64,000 nucleotides of DNA from Corynebacterium sp. ACRPS. GTDB lineage: Bacteria; Actinomycetota; Actinomycetes; Mycobacteriales; Mycobacteriaceae. Positions within the stretch are counted from its first letter, which is position 1. Each line of letters starts with the position of its first letter. The stretch is taken from contig NZ_JAKRMY010000010.1 in assembly GCF_022346005.1 (NCBI RefSeq), forward strand, positions 60,636 to 124,635, given 5' to 3'. This document shows, piece after piece, positions 30,060-39,688 of the stretch. The position numbers and the translations under genes are program-made. Under the pieces are notes generated by a model. The model was given only the letters and a program-made list of their open reading frames with translations, did not search any database and was not told the origin of the DNA.

Positions 30060-32216
30060 ATGACTGAACCCCGTAACCGTTCCCGCAAGGTCACCCGCAA
30101 GGCGGGTCCACCTTCGGAAACTGAGACCGCCTCCAATGAGGCGGCTTCGCCCGTATTTCAGGCCCCTGCAAATAACGCCGGCACTGCCGGAAATGAAGAC
30201 CAGGGCAACTCTGGCAAGAATAACTCTGCCGATAACAAGAACGACGGCGATAACAACGGCCGCCGCTCGCGTTCCCGTGGCGGCCGCGGCCGTGGCCGTG
30301 GTGGAAACGGCGATAATGGCAATGGCCAGGGAAATAACCACGGCGGCAATGGCCACGGTGGCAATAATAAGAACAACAACGGTGGCAACGGAAAGAACGG
30401 CAACGGCAAGGGCCGTGGCCGCAATAACAATAACCGCGGCCGCCGCAACGTGCCGAAGTCCATGCAGGGTGCTGATTTGACCAAGCGCCTGCCGGAACCG
30501 CCAAAGCAGGCGAAGGATACGCTGCGCATCTACGCCTTGGGCGGTATCTCCGAAATCGGCCGCAACATGACCGTCTTTGAGTACGGCGATGAGCTGCTCA
30601 TCATTGACTGCGGCGTGCTCTTCCCATCGTCTGGCGAGCCTGGCGTGGACCTCATCCTGCCGGACTTCGGGCCGATTGAGAAGAAGATCGACAAGGTCAA
30701 GGCCCTCGTGGTCACCCACGCCCACGAAGACCACATCGGTGCCATCCCGTGGCTGCTGAAGCTGCGCCCGGATATCCCCATCGTGGCTTCCCGTTTCACC
30801 ATCGCGCTTATTGCGGCCAAGTGTAAGGAACACCGCCAGAAGCCGAAGTTCGTCGAGGTCAACGAGAAGTCTGACGTGACCTACGGTTGCTTCCGCGTTC
30901 GCTTCTGGGCGGTCAACCACTCCGTGCCGGATGCGCTCGGCATCATGCTGGGCACCCCGGCAGGCAATATCATCCACACCGGTGATATCAAGCTTGACCA
31001 GACCCCGTTGGATAATCGCCCGACCGACCTTCCGGCGCTGTCTCGTTACGGCGACGAGGGCGTCGACCTCATGCTGTGCGATTCCACCAACGCCACCGTG
31101 CCGGGTGTATCCGCCTCCGAGGGCGATATCCCGGCCAACTTCAAGCGCTTGGTGGCTAATGCGAAGCAGCGCGTCATCTTGGCTTCCTTCGCCTCGAACG
31201 TCTACCGCGTGCAGGCCGCCATCGACGCTGCCGTGGCCAATGGCCGCAAGGTGGCCTTCAATGGCCGTTCGATGATGCGCAATATGGAAATCGCGGAAAA
31301 GATGGGCTTTTTGAAGGTCCCGCGCGGTACCATCATCCCCATCGACGAGGCCGCGAAGATGGCTCCGCACAAGACCATGCTCATTACCACTGGTACGCAG
31401 GGTGAGCCGATGGCCGCGCTGTCCCGCATGGCCCGCCGCGAGCACCGCCAGATCACGGTGCGCGATGGCGATACCATCATCTTCTCCTCCTCGCTCATCC
31501 CGGGCAACGAAGAGGCCGTATTCGGCGTTATCAATATGCTGTCCCAGATCGGTGCCAACGTCATTACCAACCAGGACGTCAAGGTCCACGCTTCCGGCCA
31601 CGGCTACTCCGGCGAGCTGCTCTTCCTGTACAACGCGGCGCGCCCGCGCAATGCCATGCCGGTCCACGGCGAGTGGCGCCACCTGCGTGCCAATAAGGAA
31701 TTGGCGATTTCCACCGGTGTGGCCCGCGACCGGACGGTCTTGGCGCAAAACGGTGTCGTGGTAGATCTGCGCAAGGGCCGCGCGGAGGTTGTCGGCCAGC
31801 TGCAGGTTGGCCACCTCTACGTCGATGGAGTGTCCATGGGCGATGTCGATGCCGATACCTTGGCAGACCGCACCAACCTGGGCGCCGGCGGCGTGGTATC
31901 CATTACCTGCGTGATTGATAACCGCACCTCCCGCCTGCTCGAGCACCCAACCGTGGCAACCACCGGTTTCTCCGATGATGACCGCGGCGTTGTGCCCGAG
32001 GTTGCGGAGATGGTGGAAAACACCATGAACGATCTCGCCGCAGAGGGCGAGAATGACACCTACCGGATGGTGCAAAAGCTGCGCCGCAAGGTCTCCAAGC
32101 TCATGGATTCCAAGTACAAGCGCGAGCCGGTTATTTTGCCCACCATCGTGCCGACGAATTCAGGCACGCTGCTTGCCGATGACGCCGATGTCGACGCCAG
32201 CCGCGAGTCCCTGTAG
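30060..32216 (+). CDS. rnj: Ribonuclease J with long disordered N-terminal extension
   Basis: A 718-residue metallo-beta-lactamase/beta-CASP nuclease with endo- and 5'-3' exoribonuclease activity on mRNA and rRNA. Zinc ligands are in VVTHAHEDHIGAIP (H220, H222, D224, H225), and later histidines include GDIKLD and SGHGY regions. Residues 1-150 precede the catalytic core as a disordered segment: RG/GRGRG (70-82), then long runs of Gly and Asn with Lys/Arg. The dapA-rnj order matches M. tuberculosis Rv2753c-Rv2752c. Confidence 0.95.
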   Translation: MTEPRNRSRKVTRKAGPPSETETASNEAASPVFQAPANNAGTAGNEDQGNSGKNNSADNKNDGDNNGRRSRSRGGRGRGRGGNGDNGNGQGNNHGGNGHGGNNKNNNGGNGKNGNGKGRGRNNNNRGRRNVPKSMQGADLTKRLPEPPKQAKDTLRIYALGGISEIGRNMTVFEYGDELLIIDCGVLFPSSGEPGVDLILPDFGPIEKKIDKVKALVVTHAHEDHIGAIPWLLKLRPDIPIVASRFTIALIAAKCKEHRQKPKFVEVNEKSDVTYGCFRVRFWAVNHSVPDALGIMLGTPAGNIIHTGDIKLDQTPLDNRPTDLPALSRYGDEGVDLMLCDSTNATVPGVSASEGDIPANFKRLVANAKQRVILASFASNVYRVQAAIDAAVANGRKVAFNGRSMMRNMEIAEKMGFLKVPRGTIIPIDEAAKMAPHKTMLITTGTQGEPMAALSRMARREHRQITVRDGDTIIFSSSLIPGNEEAVFGVINMLSQIGANVITNQDVKVHASGHGYSGELLFLYNAARPRNAMPVHGEWRHLRANKELAISTGVARDRTVLAQNGVVVDLRKGRAEVVGQLQVGHLYVDGVSMGDVDADTLADRTNLGAGGVVSITCVIDNRTSRLLEHPTVATTGFSDDDRGVVPEVAEMVENTMNDLAAEGENDTYRMVQKLRRKVSKLMDSKYKREPVILPTIVPTNSGTLLADDADVDASRESL

Positions 32217-32254
32217 GTTCTCCTACAAAAGGATTTAATTCCGGCATAGTTTCT

Positions 32255-32293
32255 GTGCCCCAGCATTTCGATGACCTCGGTATGCTGGGGCAC
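32255..32293. promoter_or_regulatory. Perfect 12-bp inverted repeat spanning the TIGR03085 gene promoter
   Basis: GTGCCCCAGCAT (32255-32266) and ATGCTGGGGCAC (32282-32293), 15-nt spacer. The right arm contains most of the TATGCT -10 box and ends at the start codon. It could be a terminator of rnj without a T tract, or an operator. Confidence 0.6.
32281..32286 (+). promoter_or_regulatory. -10 box of leaderless TIGR03085 gene
   Basis: TATGCT, 7 nt before ATG 32294. Confidence 0.5.
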
Positions 32294-32920
32294 ATGTCGT
32301 TTTCATCTTCCGAACGCGCCAAGATGGTCGCGCTTTTGCATCAGCTAGGTCCAGACGCCCCCACGCTGTGTGAAGGCTGGACCACGCGCGACTTAGTTGC
32401 CCACCTGTGGGTGCGCGAAAACCGTCCCGATGCCGCAGCGGGCATGTTCCTTTCGGTCCTGCAGCCCCACCTGGAAAAGGAATCCGCCAAGGTTGCCCGC
32501 CGCGATTTCGATGAGCTTGTCGATGCCTGGGGGAGGGGACCAGCAAAGTTCAACCCCGCACGTTTTCTCGATGCCCAGCAAAATTTGGGCGAACATTTTA
32601 TCCACCACGAGGATATCCGTCGCGCCAATGGCCAGACCGAACCCCGCGATTTCTCTGTCGCCGTGCAGAAGAAGCTGCACCGTTTTTTGAAGATCTGGGC
32701 CAAATTGAGCCTGCGTAAATCCACCCAGCCGGTGATCCTGCAGCCGGACGGGATGCCGCGCATCGTCGTGGCAGATAAGCACGGGGTAGCCGATCGCGGC
32801 GATCGCGTGGTCCGCGTAAGCGGGGAGGTCGGCGAACTCCTGCTGTGGGCGTACGGGCGCGATGTCGTGCAGGTCACCATCAATGGCGACGAGTCAGCCA
32901 TCAAGATGTCAACCCTGTAG
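32294..32920 (+). CDS. TIGR03085 family (DinB/maleylpyruvate isomerase-fold) protein
   Basis: A 208-residue protein. The N-terminal half is a DinB-like four-helix bundle with CEGWTTRDLVAHLWVRE and a second histidine pair in GEHFIHHEDIRR, the usual metal-binding pattern of mycothiol-dependent maleylpyruvate-isomerase relatives. The C-terminal part is a small SCP-like domain ending DVVQVTINGDESAI. The family is actinobacterial and of unknown substrate, possibly mycothiol-linked. An in-frame GTG at 32255 would put the promoter inside the gene, so ATG 32294 was chosen. Confidence 0.8.
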   Translation: MSFSSSERAKMVALLHQLGPDAPTLCEGWTTRDLVAHLWVRENRPDAAAGMFLSVLQPHLEKESAKVARRDFDELVDAWGRGPAKFNPARFLDAQQNLGEHFIHHEDIRRANGQTEPRDFSVAVQKKLHRFLKIWAKLSLRKSTQPVILQPDGMPRIVVADKHGVADRGDRVVRVSGEVGELLLWAYGRDVVQVTINGDESAIKMSTL

Positions 32921-33051
32921 GCTAGATAAAGTCGATTTTGTGGCCCATGCTGCGCCTTTTTGGTCCGGACGCGGGATAATTTCCGGCCAACTAGCACTGC
33001 CAAGCGTGTGGCGTATGTGATTTGTGGGGTTTTCCGGTTAAGGTAAATGAC

Positions 33052-36000
33052 ATGTCTGCCAAAAATGCCTCCTCTCGCGGATCGCGCCGGAACCAGACGC
33101 GAGCATCGAAAAGCGCGCCTGGCCGGAAAGCGAACAGGTCGCGGCCATCTGGTCGCAGCCAGTCCAGCGCCGGTGTGCCAGAGACGCTGGAGATGACCTC
33201 GTCTGGGCGCGCGGCAGGAACGACGCAAGAGCGTACGGGGAGTGCATTTAGGGCCGTCGGCAAGGGGCTTGGCTCCGCTTTTGGTGCCACCGCGCGCGGA
33301 ATGGGCAATGTTGCCCGCGGCCTAGGCAATGGCCTTGCGGGCCTGAAGCCGAGCCAGGATGTAACTGCTGACGGCACGGAGGATTTCGAGAGAGCAAGGG
33401 AGCCACAGAAAATTTCTGATAGCGCCGGAAAAAAGAAGAAAAGCAAGGTAACTCGCGCGCGCGATATCGCAGCCGAAGAGGAGGCACAGGCTGCCGAGGA
33501 GGAGGCGGCTTCCCCGCAGGGCGGGTTGCGAGTCAATAATCCGGATGCGGTTGCCCTGGTGCTCATCGGCGTATCCATCGTCCTCGCCGCCACCGTGTGG
33601 TTTGGCGTTGCCGGCCAGGTGGGCGCCTGGGTAGGCAACCTGGTGCGCTACGTCATCGGCGCCGGCGCGTGGGTACTTCCCATTGCGCTCGTCGCGCTGG
33701 CCATTTCGCTCATGATGGAAATGGATGGTCCATCCGGGCGCATTAATCCGCGTATTGCGGGCGGCACGACGATTATCGTGCTGGCGATGCTGAGCCTCAT
33801 CCACATCTTTGCCGGCAATCCGCCGCTTGGGTTTACCACCGATACCGCGGGCGGGGCCGGCGGTATTGTTGGCTTTGCCATCGGCGGGATTCTCGATGCC
33901 GCGTTTACCTCGTATGTTGCAGTACCCTTGCTCTTCCTCGTCATCATTTACGGCGCGCTGCTGGTCACCGGTATCACCATCCGCGAGGCCTATGAGCTCG
34001 TGGCGGATTCGCTGCGCTCGGCCTTTTCCCGCTTTGGCGGCAGCGATGCAGATTACGATGATGCGGACGAGGATGACGATCTCTACGGCCACGTGTCTGG
34101 CGATATCGACGATATTGCGCACGGCCGCGAGCGTTCCGAGCGCCCCGCCCCGAAGCGCCGCAGCACGTCCACTCCGCGCAAGACTGGCAGCCCCTATCCG
34201 GTGCAATCGCTTGCCGATGCCCCCGAGGACGACCACACCGTCGCCTTCAACACCCCGGTCCGCGCGGGCTATGAGCCGGTGGACCGCAACGACGAAGAGT
34301 TGAGCTACGGCTCGGACTCCCAAATGGGGGATACCGATGCCTTCCCGGCAGTAGACGACGCTGACTACGCAGAGGCTTCCGAATCCACCCAACAGGCCCT
34401 GCCAGAAAGCGAGCCCACCCGCGTCTTGGGTTCTGCCACCGGTGGTTCTTCCACCGGCCGCAAGTCGCGGGCTGGCCGCGGCGCTGGTGCTGGAGCCGCT
34501 GGGGCCGCTGGCGCCGGTGCTGCCGCTGCTTCTGGTGTGGCTGGTGCCGCAGGTGCAGCCGGCAAGGCCAAGGGCGCTGGTGCTGGAGCTGCCGCCGGAG
34601 CCGCTGCCGCTGGTGCCGCCAAGGCCGGTTCCGATGCTGTCTCTTCGGCGCACGAGGAGGCCCGGCGCCTATTCCGCGAGCGTTCTGGGCGCGATGCGGC
34701 CACCGGCGCACAGGTGGAATCCACCGCGGGGGCGGAACAGCCTGCCGCACAGCCCCAAGCCCCCGCGCCTGCGCAATTTGGCAACGACAACTATGCGGTG
34801 CCCTCTACCGATCTGCTGACCCCAGGCACGCCTGCGAAGGAACGCACCGAGATCAATGACCGCATCATCGAGGCCATTACCGATGTCTTCGAAGAGTTCA
34901 ACGTCAATGCTCAAGTGACGGGCTTTAGCCGTGGCCCCACGGTGACACGCTATGAGATTGAGCTTGGACCAGGCGTGAAGGTTTCGAAGATTACGAACCT
35001 GCAGTCCAACCTGGCCTATGCCGTGGCTACCGATAACCTGCGTTTGCTCACGCCGATTCCGGGCAAGTCCGCGGTGGGTATTGAGGTGCCTAACCCGGAC
35101 CGCGAAATGGTCCACCTGCGCGAGGTCTTGGACGCGCCCAGCATGACGTCTTCCCCGGACCCAATGTTGATTGGCCTGGGCAAGGATATCGAGGGCGAAT
35201 ATACGTCCTTTTCCGTGCAGAAGATGCCGCACTTGCTGGTTGCCGGCGCTACCGGTTCCGGTAAGTCCGCGTTCGTGAACTCCATGCTGGTCTCGCTGCT
35301 TACCCGCGCCACCCCGGAGCAGGTACGCCTGATCCTCGTCGACCCAAAGATGGTCGAGCTCACGCCGTATGAGGGCATCCCGCACCTGATTACGCCCATC
35401 ATTACCCAGCCGAAGAAGGCCGCCGCGGCCCTCCAGTGGCTGGTAGAAGAGATGGAGCAGCGGTACATGGATATGAAGGCCGCGCGCGTGCGCAAGATCG
35501 AGGACTATAACCGCAAGGTTGTCTCCGGCGAGTACCAGGCACCGGCAGGTTCCGAGCGCGAGGTTCGTCCGTATCCTTATATCGTCTGCGTCGTCGACGA
35601 GCTGGCGGACTTGATGATGACCGCCCCGAAGGAGATCGAGGACTCCATCGTCCGCATCACCCAGAAGGCCCGCGCCGCCGGCATCCACTTGGTGCTTGCT
35701 ACTCAGCGCCCGTCCGTCGATGTGGTTACCGGCCTTATCAAGACCAACGTGCCTTCCCGCTTGGCCTTTGCCACCTCGTCCTTGACCGACTCCCGCGTTA
35801 TCTTGGACCAAGGCGGTGCGGAAAAGCTCATTGGCATGGGTGATGGTCTATTTATCCCGCAGGGCAAGCGCCCAGTGCGCATGCAAGGTGCCTTCGTTTC
35901 CGATGACGAGGTCATGGATGTGGTTGAGGCCGCTAAATCCCAGGCCGCCCCGAACTATACCGAGGGCGTGACCGAGGAAAAGCAGTCCGAGGCGAAGAAG

Positions 36001-36414
36001 GAGATCGACGATGACATTGGCAAGGACATGGATGATCTCCTCGAGGCCGTCGAGCTGGTGGTCACCGCTCAGCTGGGTTCCACCTCAATGCTGCAGCGTA
36101 AGCTGCGCATCGGTTTTGCCAAGGCGGGCCGCCTGATGGACCTGATGGAATCGCGCGGCGTCGTCGGGCCATCGGAAGGCTCCAAGGCGCGCGAGGTGCT
36201 GGTCAAGCCGGAAGAGCTCGATACCATCCTGTGGATGATTAAGGGCGCCGACCCTGCCGATGCCCCCAAGGAAATCCAGGACGAGATGAACCAGGAAGAA
36301 GACGATGATGGCGGCGATTCCGCAGATTCCGCTCTTTCCGATGCCCCCGACTCCCCCGATTCCGATACGCGGACGGTGCAAGCGACCTATAACCCATCAT
36401 CCGGGGCCTTCTAA
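33052..36414 (+). CDS. ftsK: DNA translocase FtsK/SpoIIIE
   Basis: A 1120-residue translocase that pumps chromosomal DNA through the closing septum and activates dimer resolution. A basic N-terminal tail is followed by four membrane helices (about 170-320), then a long linker (about 330-590) rich in acidic residues and an extreme Ala/Gly tract near 485-540. The motor carries [19 protein letters not shown] (Walker A), [13 protein letters not shown] (Walker B) and [16 protein letters not shown]. The C-terminal winged-helix gamma domain ([20 protein letters not shown]) reads DNA polarity. The chosen ATG lies after GTTAAGG; 10 upstream codons are also open. Confidence 0.95.
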   Translation: MSAKNASSRGSRRNQTRASKSAPGRKANRSRPSGRSQSSAGVPETLEMTSSGRAAGTTQERTGSAFRAVGKGLGSAFGATARGMGNVARGLGNGLAGLKPSQDVTADGTEDFERAREPQKISDSAGKKKKSKVTRARDIAAEEEAQAAEEEAASPQGGLRVNNPDAVALVLIGVSIVLAATVWFGVAGQVGAWVGNLVRYVIGAGAWVLPIALVALAISLMMEMDGPSGRINPRIAGGTTIIVLAMLSLIHIFAGNPPLGFTTDTAGGAGGIVGFAIGGILDAAFTSYVAVPLLFLVIIYGALLVTGITIREAYELVADSLRSAFSRFGGSDADYDDADEDDDLYGHVSGDIDDIAHGRERSERPAPKRRSTSTPRKTGSPYPVQSLADAPEDDHTVAFNTPVRAGYEPVDRNDEELSYGSDSQMGDTDAFPAVDDADYAEASESTQQALPESEPTRVLGSATGGSSTGRKSRAGRGAGAGAAGAAGAGAAAASGVAGAAGAAGKAKGAGAGAAAGAAAAGAAKAGSDAVSSAHEEARRLFRERSGRDAATGAQVESTAGAEQPAAQPQAPAPAQFGNDNYAVPSTDLLTPGTPAKERTEINDRIIEAITDVFEEFNVNAQVTGFSRGPTVTRYEIELGPGVKVSKITNLQSNLAYAVATDNLRLLTPIPGKSAVGIEVPNPDREMVHLREVLDAPSMTSSPDPMLIGLGKDIEGEYTSFSVQKMPHLLVAGATGSGKSAFVNSMLVSLLTRATPEQVRLILVDPKMVELTPYEGIPHLITPIITQPKKAAAALQWLVEEMEQRYMDMKAARVRKIEDYNRKVVSGEYQAPAGSEREVRPYPYIVCVVDELADLMMTAPKEIEDSIVRITQKARAAGIHLVLATQRPSVDVVTGLIKTNVPSRLAFATSSLTDSRVILDQGGAEKLIGMGDGLFIPQGKRPVRMQGAFVSDDEVMDVVEAAKSQAAPNYTEGVTEEKQSEAKKEIDDDIGKDMDDLLEAVELVVTAQLGSTSMLQRKLRIGFAKAGRLMDLMESRGVVGPSEGSKAREVLVKPEELDTILWMIKGADPADAPKEIQDEMNQEEDDDGGDSADSALSDAPDSPDSDTRTVQATYNPSSGAF

Positions 36415-36420
36415 GTAGTG

Positions 36421-36426
36421 TAAGAT
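36421..36426 (+). promoter_or_regulatory. -10 box for the riboswitch-terC transcript
   Basis: TAAGAT directly after the ftsK stop codon, placing the transcription start near 36433, the first base of the aptamer region. Confidence 0.5.
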
Positions 36427-36432
36427 GGTTAC

Positions 36433-36575
36433 GGTCTTGGAGGGGAGTACCCCACATTCGGCATAGATCGTCAACACGGTAGCTGTGCGCTCCCGGTCGT
36501 GTCGGCCCAGCGAGGAATATCCGCTGGGCGGGGGAGACCTCCGGTCACTTTCTTAAAGTAAATTCGACCGGAGGG
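36433..36575 (+). ncRNA. yybP-ykoY (Mn2+) riboswitch with translational expression platform
   Basis: The core reads GGGGAGTA (36442-36449), then ATCGTCAACACGG (about 36467-36479), an arm CCCAGCG/CGCTGGG and finally GGGGAGACCTCC (36531-36542), the order of conserved elements in yybP-ykoY aptamers. P1 is GGAGG (36439-36443) with CCTCC (36538-36542). CCTCCGGTC (36538-36546) can instead pair with GACCGGAGG (36566-36574), which contains the Shine-Dalgarno of the terC gene (ATG 36584). P1 formation and Shine-Dalgarno masking are therefore mutually exclusive; ligand-stabilised P1 should switch translation on. The class senses Mn2+. Confidence 0.85.
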
Positions 36576-36583
36576 ATCTCGCG

Positions 36584-37705
36584 ATGAACGTTCCATTGTG
36601 GGTGTGGCTGGTCACCGGTGCGGTGATTCTAGCCTTTTTTATATTCGACTTTTATTCTCACGTGCGCAGTCCACATGAGCCCACCCTGAAAGAGTCGGGC
36701 CTGTGGACCTTGTTCTACATTGCCGTCGCCTTAGTTTTTGGCGGCGTTGTCTGGGCCGTATGGGGCCATGAGCACGGCATCCAATTCTTTACCGGTTATG
36801 TCACAGAGCAGGCGCTTTCCGTGGATAACCTCTTCGTATTTGCGCTTATCATGGGATCCTTTAAAATCCCGCGCAAGTACCAGCAAAAGGTGCTGCTCAT
36901 CGGTATCATCATCGCCCTCGTCTTCCGCCTCGTATTCATTTTGCTGGGTGCGGCGGTCATCGCGGCGTGGTCTGATATCTTCTACCTCTTTGCCATCTTC
37001 CTGCTGTATACCGCCATCAAGTTGGTCATCGATGAGATTCGGGATGCGCCGGAGACCAACCCGAACGATATGGCCATCATCAAGCTCGTGCGCAAGGCGG
37101 TAGATGTCACCCCGCAGTACCACGGGGATAAGCTCACCCACCGCGTGGACGATGGCTCGAAGAAGGGCAAGTTCGCCTTCACGCCGCTATTCGTCGCGCT
37201 GGTATCCATTGGGCTTATCGATGTCATGTTTGCCTTCGATTCCATTCCGGCAATCTACGGCATTACCTCAGAGGCGTTTTTGGTCTTTACCACCAACGCA
37301 TTCGCGCTGATGGGCCTGCGCCAAATGTACTTTCTTATCGATGGCCTCTTGGACCGCCTCGTCTACCTGCCTTACGGCCTGGGCATCATCCTGGGCTTCA
37401 TCGGTGTCAAGCTGCTCTTCCACGCGTTGCACGAGAATAACCTGCCGTTTATCAATGGCGGCGACAATATCGAATCCGTGCCGGAAATCTCCACCATCGG
37501 CTCGCTGGTGGTCATTGTTGGAGTCTTGGTCATCACGGTTCTTGCATCGGTTATTAAGAACATGCGCGATAAAACCCAAGGCGTAGTGGCCGTATCCCAC
37601 AACCACTACGACTGGGATGAGGAAGGAAATAAGATCGTACGCAATACGCGCGGCGATTACCTGGGCAGGGCCGAGGATCTGTCCAAGGAAGACCTACCCA
37701 ACTAG
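36584..37705 (+). CDS. TerC family integral membrane protein (Alx/MeeY-like Mn2+ exporter)
   Basis: A 373-residue membrane protein with about nine helices. Family motifs are the acidic membrane residues in EQALSVDNLFVFALIM (about 81-96) and in IDVMFAFDSIPAIYGIT (about 211-227), plus an N-terminal IFDFYSH. TerC/Alx/MeeF-type proteins export manganese or help metallate exoenzymes. The upstream yybP-ykoY riboswitch strongly favours Mn2+ as the signal and cargo. The last 60 residues are cytosolic, charged and variable. Confidence 0.92.
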   Translation: MNVPLWVWLVTGAVILAFFIFDFYSHVRSPHEPTLKESGLWTLFYIAVALVFGGVVWAVWGHEHGIQFFTGYVTEQALSVDNLFVFALIMGSFKIPRKYQQKVLLIGIIIALVFRLVFILLGAAVIAAWSDIFYLFAIFLLYTAIKLVIDEIRDAPETNPNDMAIIKLVRKAVDVTPQYHGDKLTHRVDDGSKKGKFAFTPLFVALVSIGLIDVMFAFDSIPAIYGITSEAFLVFTTNAFALMGLRQMYFLIDGLLDRLVYLPYGLGIILGFIGVKLLFHALHENNLPFINGGDNIESVPEISTIGSLVVIVGVLVITVLASVIKNMRDKTQGVVAVSHNHYDWDEEGNKIVRNTRGDYLGRAEDLSKEDLPN

Positions 37706-37715
37706 GGGGGAGAGC

Positions 37716-38006
37716 CTAGAAGCGGGCTTTAACCGGGTTCCACTCGCGGAAGCTGCGGCCCTGGAGGCAGCCTTCTTGATAGAAGGGATCATCGTTCATC
37801 AGCTGGATGACATCGGCGACCTCGGTGCCATCATCGTCAAAGCGCACGACGATGAGCGCGCCTCCTTGGGAATCCGTGAACGGTCCCGAGGCCACGATGG
37901 TGCCCTCATCAAATAGTTTCCCGGTGAACTCGCGGTGGGCCGGGCGGACCTTCGCTATCTCTGGGTTGGCCGGGTTATATTCATAGTTGACTGCAAAATA
38001 TTTCAT
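37716..38006 (-). CDS. YciI family protein
   Basis: A 96-residue protein with the YciI fold: MKYFAVNYEYNPANPEI, RPAHREFTGKLFDEGTIVASGPF (histidine/aspartate pair of the putative active site) and DDPFYQEGCLQG. Members are dimeric ferredoxin-like proteins of mostly unknown function. Start ATG 38006 follows TATACT by 7 nt (leaderless). It converges on terC with a 10-bp gap and diverges from pgsA. Confidence 0.85.
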   Translation of the reverse strand: MKYFAVNYEYNPANPEIAKVRPAHREFTGKLFDEGTIVASGPFTDSQGGALIVVRFDDDGTEVADVIQLMNDDPFYQEGCLQGRSFREWNPVKARF

Positions 38007-38013
38007 ACCGGAC

Positions 38014-38019
38014 AGTATA
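38014..38019 (-). promoter_or_regulatory. -10 box of leaderless YciI gene
   Basis: TATACT on the minus strand, 7 nt before ATG 38006. Confidence 0.6.
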
Positions 38020-38061
38020 AATTTTCGGGGGAGTGTGCCGCGAGACCATAACCCAAGCGGG

Positions 38062-38067
38062 TAGTAT
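38062..38067 (+). promoter_or_regulatory. -10 box of leaderless pgsA
   Basis: TAGTAT, 7 nt before GTG 38075; it favours GTG 38075 over the ATG at 38066, which overlaps the box. Confidence 0.5.
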
Positions 38068-38074
38068 GTATAGG

Positions 38075-38650
38075 GTGAATCAACCCGGAGCACAGTCAGC
38101 GCAGTCCTCGGATGTGAATCCGCAGGTCTCTAATTGGAATCTGCCAAATGTCCTTACCTGCCTGCGTATCGTTTTCATTCCGGTCTTTGCATGGCTGGTC
38201 ATCGGCGGCCACCAGTGGTGGTCTTTTGGCGTCTTCGCCGCCTTAATGCTCACGGATAAGCTCGATGGCGATATTGCTCGCGCCCGCGGGTTGATTACCG
38301 ATTTTGGCAAGATCGCCGACCCCATTGCTGATAAAGCGCTCATGACCACAGCGCTTGTCTGTCTCAATATCGTCGATCAGCTTTCGGTTTGGGTTACCGT
38401 CATTATTCTGATCCGGGAATTCGGCATTACCATCTGGCGCATGGCCTTGCTGCGCCGCGGAAAAGTCGTCCCAGCCTCTAAAGGCGGCAAGTTGAAGACC
38501 GTCCTGCAGTCCTTTGCCGTAGGCCTATATTTGTGGCCGCTTCCCTCGTGGATGGATATTCCTACCTCCTTCATCATGTGGATGGCCGTCGTGGTAACGG
38601 TCATTACCGGCGTGCAGTATCTCATCGATGGACAAAAGCAAAATAGTTAA
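38075..38650 (+). CDS. pgsA: CDP-diacylglycerol--glycerol-3-phosphate 3-phosphatidyltransferase
   Basis: A 191-residue membrane enzyme making phosphatidylglycerol phosphate from CDP-diacylglycerol. The CDP-alcohol phosphotransferase motif D-G-x2-A-R-x8-G-x3-D-x3-D is complete (DGDIARARG, then DFGKIADPIADK, about 62-84). About five hydrophobic segments surround it. The start is GTG 38075 if leaderless. cinA follows after 3 bp and then clgR, the order of Rv2746c-Rv2745c in mycobacteria. Confidence 0.92.
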   Translation: MNQPGAQSAQSSDVNPQVSNWNLPNVLTCLRIVFIPVFAWLVIGGHQWWSFGVFAALMLTDKLDGDIARARGLITDFGKIADPIADKALMTTALVCLNIVDQLSVWVTVIILIREFGITIWRMALLRRGKVVPASKGGKLKTVLQSFAVGLYLWPLPSWMDIPTSFIMWMAVVVTVITGVQYLIDGQKQNS

Positions 38651-38653
38651 ACA

Positions 38654-39169
38654 ATGGCTTTCACAAAATCTGACCTCGTTGCCTTATTAACAGAGCGCCA
38701 CGAGACCGTGGCTTTTTGCGAGTCGCTGACTGCCGGCCTAGCCAGCGCTACCATCGCTTCGGTGCCTGGAGCATCGGCCGTCTTGCGCGGCGGCCTTATT
38801 ACCTATGCCACAGAGGTAAAGTCCCACTTCTTGGATAAACCAGTCTCTGAGATCGAACGCGTAGGCGTCGTCTCTGGCGAAACCGCAGTCGATATGGCCC
38901 GCGCCGCAGTTGCGGAAACGGGGGCGGATTGGGGCTTAGGGCTTACCGGCGTTGCCGGGCCAGATAAACAAGAAGGAAAAGATCCCGGCACGGTATTTTT
39001 AGGAATCTATTCCGCGGGCCGCATAGCGCAGTCTTATTGTTTGCGCGACTTGGGCACTGAACGCAACGACATCAGAAAGGCCACGGTAGGAGCAGCAATC
39101 GCCCAACTTGGTGCGATCATCAAAAATTTTCCTAGCAGTGGGGAACAAATTTCATCGAAGGAGCGTTAA
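38654..39169 (+). CDS. cinA: CinA C-terminal domain protein (nicotinamide-nucleotide amidase)
   Basis: A 171-residue stand-alone CinA C-terminal (PncC) domain that deamidates NMN to NaMN. Characteristic stretches are VAFCESLTAGLASATIASVPG (split around the catalytic serine), GGLITYATEVKSHFL and LTGVAGPDKQEGKDPGTVFLG. The N-terminal MoCF-like domain of full-length CinA is absent, as in many actinobacteria. It lies 3 bp after pgsA and 8 bp before clgR. Confidence 0.9.
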   Translation: MAFTKSDLVALLTERHETVAFCESLTAGLASATIASVPGASAVLRGGLITYATEVKSHFLDKPVSEIERVGVVSGETAVDMARAAVAETGADWGLGLTGVAGPDKQEGKDPGTVFLGIYSAGRIAQSYCLRDLGTERNDIRKATVGAAIAQLGAIIKNFPSSGEQISSKER

Positions 39170-39177
39170 AACGTACG

Positions 39178-39555
39178 ATGAACATTTCTACAGCAGTCCT
39201 AGACCACTCGGCGCAGACTGCCGCGGAACCTGCGGCAGCGGCACCATCGGCGCCACAACCTGCCCGCGCCCCAGAACCACTCCTGCGTGAAGCATTGGGC
39301 CTGACCCTGCGTGCATTCCGCGCGGACAAGTCGGTTACCCTGCGCGAATTGGCTAGCGTTGCCCGCGTGTCACCGGGCTACTTGTCGGAGCTCGAGCGGG
39401 GCCGCAAGGAAGTTTCTTCTGAGTTACTGGCCTCCGTGTGCCACGCGCTCGACGCATCGGTGTCGGACGTCCTGATCGAGGCTGCCGGTTATATGGCGCT
39501 GCCCTCGATGGATGAAGAGCTCGCGCATACCGCGCCGGCTGCTTCTGAGCTTTAA
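39178..39555 (+). CDS. clgR: Clp gene regulator ClgR
   Basis: A 125-residue transcription factor. An Ala/Pro-rich N terminus of about 35 residues precedes a Cro/CI-type helix-turn-helix: TLRELASVARVSPGYLSELE, then RGRKEVSSELLASVCHALD (about 50-88). ClgR activates clpP/clpC, ptr and in mycobacteria the adjacent pspA upon envelope stress; it is itself degraded by ClpCP, and the C-terminal hydrophobic end (HTAPAASEL) would suit proteolytic recognition. It is coupled to cinA by an 8-bp gap. Confidence 0.92.
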   Translation: MNISTAVLDHSAQTAAEPAAAAPSAPQPARAPEPLLREALGLTLRAFRADKSVTLRELASVARVSPGYLSELERGRKEVSSELLASVCHALDASVSDVLIEAAGYMALPSMDEELAHTAPAASEL

Positions 39556-39630
39556 CGCGTGCGCGATTCTGAAAAGAATTGCCGCGGTGGATACCTTCGA
39601 TTAGTAGCGGCAGAGCCCTAGGCGTTGGGT

Positions 39631-39636
39631 TACTAT
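39631..39636 (+). promoter_or_regulatory. -10 box of pspA
   Basis: TACTAT about 52 nt before ATG 39689. The 133-bp clgR-pspA gap is long enough for ClgR control, but no operator could be assigned with confidence. Confidence 0.4.
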
Positions 39637-39688
39637 GAACACGACAACGCGACGCATTACCACATTCCTTAGAAAGGTCTAGAGCATA

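Noticed and set aside
30054..32075. 673-codon open frame opposite rnj
   Set aside because: Antisense shadow of RNase J; low-complexity content mirrors the Gly/Asn-rich N terminus.
33322..34653. 443-codon open frame opposite ftsK
   Set aside because: Shadow of the FtsK membrane and linker region.
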